This document shows positions 60,738-64,000 of a DNA stretch of 64,000 nucleotides, piece after piece. The stretch lies in NCBI RefSeq assembly GCF_030160835.1, contig NZ_BSPC01000054.1, forward strand, positions 62,001 through 126,000, read 5' to 3'. Numbering within the stretch: the first letter of the stretch is position 1; each line of letters starts with the position of its first letter. Source of the DNA: Labrys miyagiensis. Its GTDB lineage: Bacteria > Pseudomonadota > Alphaproteobacteria > Rhizobiales > Labraceae. The notes beneath the pieces were generated by a model, which saw only the letters and a list, made by a program, of their open reading frames with translations, was not told where the DNA came from and made no database searches. The translations under genes and the position numbers were made by a program.

Positions 60738-61928
60738 ATGCCTCCTCACCTGGTTTCCGCCTTCTCACGCATCGGTGAGGAGAATGCCTTCGCCGTACTT
60801 GCCCGCGCCACCGACCTCGCCGGGCAGGGCAAGGACATCATCAATCTGGGTATCGGCCAGCCGGATTTTCCCACTCCCGCCCATATCGTCGAGGCGGCGG
60901 TCAAGGCCTTGCGCGACGGTCATCACGGCTATACGCCGGCCACCGGCATCCTGCCCCTGCGCGAGGCGGTGGCAGCGGATGTCGAGAAGCGCACCGGCGT
61001 TTCGATCTCGCCGGACGAGGTGATCGTGGTGCCGGGCGGCAAGGTCACCATGTTCATGGCGATCCTGATGTTCGGCGAGCCGGGCGCCGAGATCCTCTAT
61101 CCCGATCCCGGCTTTCCGATCTACCGCTCGATGATCGAGTTCACCGGGGCCACGCCCATCCCGGTGCCGATCCGCGAGGAGAATGGCTTTGCCTTCTCGG
61201 CGGCGGAGACGCTCTCGCTGATCACGCCGCGCACGCGCCTCCTCATCCTCAACTCGCCAGCCAATCCGACCGGCGGCGTCACGCCCAAGGCCGAGATCGA
61301 CGCGCTGGTGAAGGGGCTGGAAGCCTATCCCGACGTCGCCATCCTCTCCGACGAGATCTACAGCCAGATGAGCTATGACGGGCTGGAGCACGTCTCGCTC
61401 TTGACCTATCCCTCCATCCGCGACCGCCTGATCCTGCTCGACGGCTGGTCCAAGACCTATGCCATGACAGGCTGGCGCATGGGCTTCTCGCTCTGGCCCA
61501 AAGCCTGGGGCGATGCGGCGCGCAAGCTCGCCGTCAACTCCTATTCTTGCGTCAACGCCAGCGCCCAATGGGCCGGCCTCGCCGCCCTCACCGGCCCGCA
61601 GGACGAGGTCCACGCCATGGTCGCCGAATTCGACCGGCGGCGAAAGATCGTGGTCGAGGGACTCAACCGATTGCCCGGCGTCTCGTCGATTACACCGAAG
61701 GGCGCGTTCTACGCCTTCCCCAACATCCGCAAGACCGGCTGGAAGGCCAAGCCCCTCGCCTCCGCCCTGCTGGAGCAGGCCGGCGTTGCTACCATCGGCG
61801 GCCCGGATTTCGGCGTGCATGGCGAGGGCTATATCCGCCTCTCCTACGCCAATTCCGCCGAGAATATCCGCAAGGCCCTCGGCCGGATGGGCGAGTTCCT
61901 CAGCGCCAATCCGGGGAACCACGCGTGA
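60738..61928 (+). CDS. Class I/II PLP-dependent aminotransferase
   Basis: A 396-residue fold-type I aminotransferase. INLGIGQPDFPTPAHIVEAA opens the substrate domain; NSPANPTGGVTPKAEID and ILSDEIYSQMSYDG bind PLP; Lys239 in LDGWSKTYAMTGWRMGFS is the Schiff-base lysine; the Arg in GYIRLSYANS binds the carboxylate. It is of the aspartate/aromatic or alanine type; the exact substrate is not clear. It is divergent from the dehydratase and 76 bp before the kinase gene. Confidence 0.9.
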   Translation: MPPHLVSAFSRIGEENAFAVLARATDLAGQGKDIINLGIGQPDFPTPAHIVEAAVKALRDGHHGYTPATGILPLREAVAADVEKRTGVSISPDEVIVVPGGKVTMFMAILMFGEPGAEILYPDPGFPIYRSMIEFTGATPIPVPIREENGFAFSAAETLSLITPRTRLLILNSPANPTGGVTPKAEIDALVKGLEAYPDVAILSDEIYSQMSYDGLEHVSLLTYPSIRDRLILLDGWSKTYAMTGWRMGFSLWPKAWGDAARKLAVNSYSCVNASAQWAGLAALTGPQDEVHAMVAEFDRRRKIVVEGLNRLPGVSSITPKGAFYAFPNIRKTGWKAKPLASALLEQAGVATIGGPDFGVHGEGYIRLSYANSAENIRKALGRMGEFLSANPGNHA

Positions 61929-62004
61929 AGCCTGTCATCGTTCACACCGGCCCGATGCTTGCCCGCTGGCTTTGCCTCACCGCCAACCCGCCAGGACAGA
62001 CGTC

Positions 62005-62919
62005 ATGACCGATCTCATCGCCATCGGCGAATGCATGGTGGAACTCTCGCGTCATAGCGGCAATGTCATGAGTCTGAGCTATGGCGGCGACACCTTCAAT
62101 ACCTGCGTCTACGCCGCGCGCCTCGGCCTCGATGTCGCCTATGCCACGGCGCTCGGCGATGATCCCTATTCGCAGGGCATCTGCGACCTCGCCGCCAGCG
62201 AGCGCATCGCCATGACCGGCGTGCCGCGCCTGGCCGGCCGGGTGCCCGGCCTCTACGCCATCGAGACCGACGACAAGGGCGAGCGGCGCTTCTTTTATTG
62301 GCGCGACAGCGCCCCCGCCCGCAGCCTGTTCGAACTTGCCGAAAGCACCGATCTCACGGCCCGCATCGAGAGGGCCGGGATCATCTATTTCTCCGGCATC
62401 ACGCTGTCGCTCTATACGCCCGCCGGCCTCGACCGCTTCGAGCAGGTGCTGAAGGCCGCCAAGCGCTTCGGCGCGAGCATCGCCTTCGACGGCAATTTCC
62501 GCCCGCGCGGCTGGGGCGGCAGTACCGAGCGGGCGCGCAAGACCTTTTCCCGCTTCCTGCCGCTGGTCGAAATCATGCTGCCGACCTTCGACGACGAGCA
62601 GGCCCTGTGGGGGGATTTGAGGCCACAGGATACGCTGGCGCGGCTCGCCCGCTACGGCATCCGCGAGATCGTGGTGAAGGACGGCACCAACGGCGTCTAT
62701 ATCCGCAGCAGCACCAGCCAGATCCATGTGCCGGTGCCTGAAAAGGTCTCGCCGGTCGACACCACGGCCGCCGGCGACAGCTTCAATGCCGGCTATCTTG
62801 CCGCCCGCCATCGCGGCGCCTCCGAGGAAGCGGCGGCGCTCGCCGGCCATCGCCTCGCCGCCCGGGTGATCACCCATCGCGGCGCGATCATCCCGGCAGA
62901 GGCGATGGCGGGCGTGTAG
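62005..62919 (+). CDS. kdgK: 2-keto-3-deoxygluconate kinase-like (PfkB family) sugar kinase
   Basis: A 304-residue ribokinase-fold enzyme. It starts DLIAIGECMVELSRHSGN, then LSYGGDTFNTCVYAARLG (substrate di-glycine region). It ends with the catalytic DTTAAGDSFNAGYLAARH (Asp258 as base). The KdgK-like FDGNFRPRGWG supports a 2-keto-3-deoxy-sugar-acid substrate. It follows the aminotransferase and is near an aldonate dehydratase, which together support a sugar-acid route. Confidence 0.88.
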   Translation: MTDLIAIGECMVELSRHSGNVMSLSYGGDTFNTCVYAARLGLDVAYATALGDDPYSQGICDLAASERIAMTGVPRLAGRVPGLYAIETDDKGERRFFYWRDSAPARSLFELAESTDLTARIERAGIIYFSGITLSLYTPAGLDRFEQVLKAAKRFGASIAFDGNFRPRGWGGSTERARKTFSRFLPLVEIMLPTFDDEQALWGDLRPQDTLARLARYGIREIVVKDGTNGVYIRSSTSQIHVPVPEKVSPVDTTAAGDSFNAGYLAARHRGASEEAAALAGHRLAARVITHRGAIIPAEAMAGV

Positions 62920-63077
62920 GAGCCTGGCTCAAAAAGCGCACGATAGGGGGAAGGGCGTAGATTTTGTCGAGCTTCCAGCGATTTCTCGGTCAGGCTCCAT
63001 AGGAGCCACGCCCCCAGTACAGGCAAACCATCGCTTGCCAAACCGTCACCTGCGGTCTGTCGCTGGAGCATCTTCCG
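62920..63077. other. Spacer before the pseudogene
   Basis: A 158-bp stretch after the kinase stop with no gene or clear terminator. Together with the repeat, the pseudogene and the following spacer (63449-63642) it makes a 723-bp non-coding tract that looks decayed. The latter spacer has a few short protein-like frames but no start with a Shine-Dalgarno sequence and no recognisable family. Confidence 0.4.
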
Positions 63078-63156
63078 ATCCCATTGGATCGGAAGATATC
63101 TCTATCCATTTGTTTCGACACATTTTATTTACGCGAACCGGTGCCACCTCGCTTGG
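63078..63156. repeat. Rhizobial-type palindromic element
   Basis: AGCATCTTCCGATCC, then GGATCGGAAGATATCTCT, forms a stem of about 12 bp. It is followed by TTTGTTTCGACACATTTTA and TTTACGCGAACCGGTGCCAC. The order (hairpin, TTTACGCGAACCGG, TCGCTTGG) is that of an element I know as very common between genes in Rhizobiales. It ends at the edge of a dehydrogenase fragment. Confidence 0.65.
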
Positions 63157-63448
63157 CATTTATGCCGCCAGCGAGTTCGCTGTCACCGGCCTGACGCGCA
63201 GCGCGGCCCTGGAGCTGGCGCCTTATGGCGTACGCGTGGTGGCAACGTTGCCGCATGCCCCCCCATGATGGAGTCGTTCGTGGGCTCAGGAGAAACTGAG
63301 GGACGACAAATGGTACGCTCCACCGTTCCTCTGCTCAGGATGAGCCTTGCCCTCCGAGTAGGCCAATGCGATCCTGTTCTTGACCGCTGCCGAGAGCGCC
63401 TTCATCACCAGTGCCGAGCTTGCGGTCGACGGTGGTCGCCTTGCCTGA
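63157..63448 (+). pseudogene. Short-chain dehydrogenase remnant (two fragments)
   Basis: The first fragment encodes GIYAASEFAVTGLTRSAALE and LAPYGVRVVATLPHAPP, the region around the SDR active site. Here the usual Tyr-x3-Lys reads YAASE, so the catalytic Lys is replaced by Glu. After a frame loss of about 100 bp, a second frame encodes ANAILFLTAAESAFITSAEL and AVDGGRLA, then TGA at 63446-63448, the normal C-terminus of the family. The N-terminal Rossmann half is absent; a rhizobial repeat abuts the upstream end. The gene is dead. Confidence 0.8.
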
Positions 63449-63642
63449 TGAAACACTCCCGAAGCGAGCCAGCATTATGTTCTTCATGTCGCGAAGATGC
63501 CGATGTTTGGCGACACCGGAGCGAGCAGATCGCCCTGGGTCAGAAGCTCCTCGACGAGGGGCAGGATCGACCTGCTGACGTGTATTCCGCGGAAGGGCAG
63601 GTTCGACTAGGCCGCAGAATGCTTTGGGGAGATGAAGTTTCC

Positions 63643-64000
63643 ATGGCTACGCAGAGAGTCAGCATCGGGGCCGCGGTCGGTCTACGTAACGGCGTGCAGC
63701 CGATGCCCAATCGGAATATCGATCTCGCCACCATCAGCGACCTGCTGGACCGCATCCCCACGGCGAGCGGCGGCACGGCGGATTCCCCCGGAGCCTGGCC
63801 GATCGATCGCGATTCGCTGATCTCGGAGATCGCCGGCCAGATCAACACCTTCCAGACCACCAACGATATGGCGTCGGCCGACTCGGTGGTGGATCCCGGT
63901 GGCGGCACGTTGCGCCTGATGAACCAATTGGCCGCCGACCCGCCCCTTGGCGCGAGGGTCTACGATCCAGGCGGCGGATTACTGGTGGACAATGTCGCGT
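63643..64000 (+). CDS. Unknown protein, 5' part, running off the right edge
   Basis: From ATG 63643 (GGGGAGATGAAG upstream) the frame is open to the last base, giving about 119 residues. The sequence is non-hydrophobic, with no signal peptide: MATQRVSIGAAVGLRNGVQP, then DLATISDLLDRIPTASGGT, SEIAGQINTFQTTNDMASAD and DPGGGTLRLMNQLAAD, YDPGGGLLVDN. DPGGG recurs twice about 37 residues apart, hinting at repeats. I do not recognise a family. An alternative start at 63632 is in another frame. Confidence 0.6.
   Translation, partial: MATQRVSIGAAVGLRNGVQPMPNRNIDLATISDLLDRIPTASGGTADSPGAWPIDRDSLISEIAGQINTFQTTNDMASADSVVDPGGGTLRLMNQLAADPPLGARVYDPGGGLLVDNVA

Overview
The window is high-G+C chromosomal DNA from an alphaproteobacterium, most likely order Hyphomicrobiales (Rhizobiales). 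The evidence is the gene content: a Porin_2-type porin, a DUF2865 protein, an S21 protein with a basic C-terminal tail, a CobW/WD40 gene pair, a bacterial ALDH16, many ABC uptake systems, and rhizobial-type palindromic intergenic repeats. The genus cannot be fixed from the sequence alone. I saw no tRNA, rRNA, CRISPR array, transposase, integrase or phage module.

Layout: (1) 1-8.6 kb, housekeeping and metal homeostasis: the start of a 3-methyladenine DNA glycosylase (edge-truncated), an OpgG/OpgD-type glucan protein, purE-purK, rpsU with its terminator, a TPR lipoprotein, a small exported protein, then a CobW-type GTPase with a His-rich loop, a WD40 protein and a small conserved protein. (2) 8.6-16.7 kb, minus strand: RidA, a LysR regulator, a four-gene spermidine/putrescine-type ABC system, and a three-gene polar-amino-acid ABC set that has no ATPase of its own. 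(3) 16.8-24.2 kb, plus strand: an NMT1/SsuA-type ABC importer, a cytosine-deaminase-like amidohydrolase, an FAD-linked oxidase, a cupin, an NAD(P)H:quinone-type flavoprotein and a MarR regulator. This looks like an uptake-and-degradation unit for a small N-heterocycle. (4) 24.4-37.8 kb, a carbohydrate catabolic locus: a cupin-type phosphoglucose isomerase divergent from a ribose-type ABC importer, a GldA-like dehydrogenase, a GatD-like zinc dehydrogenase, an FGGY kinase, a SorC regulator, DeoC and a two-domain ALDH16 aldehyde dehydrogenase. It reads as import, oxidation, phosphorylation, aldol cleavage and acetaldehyde oxidation of an unidentified (deoxy)sugar or polyol. (5) 37.9-49.3 kb: an ABC-F ATPase, a winged-helix regulator, a LuxR regulator, a porin, a 2-hydroxyacid dehydrogenase and a DenD-like dehydrogenase, a VOC protein, a DUF899 protein with a divergent MarR, and DUF523. 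(6) 49.7-58.6 kb, envelope and stress genes: two divergent Pro/Ala-rich exported proteins, a glycosyltransferase-like protein, an FkbM methyltransferase, a glutamine-synthetase-family ligase, a small exported protein, a MarR with a perfect operator-like palindrome, an exported MsrA, a GNAT and a DUF2865 protein. (7) 58.7-62.9 kb, sugar-acid metabolism: an IlvD/Edd dehydratase, an aminotransferase and a KDG-type kinase. (8) 62.9-64 kb: a rhizobial palindromic element against the decayed remains of a short-chain dehydrogenase, then an unknown gene running off the edge.

The most unusual feature is the intergenic repeats. At least four unrelated-looking inverted-repeat families (called A-D here), plus a possible fifth (E), recur. 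Family A (termini CTGGGAGCGCGGAC) begins exactly at the base after a stop codon at four independent gene ends. Family C (about 134 bp, termini GTCATCCC/GGGATGAC) always lies between co-oriented genes. Family D has inverted arms of up to 40 bp.
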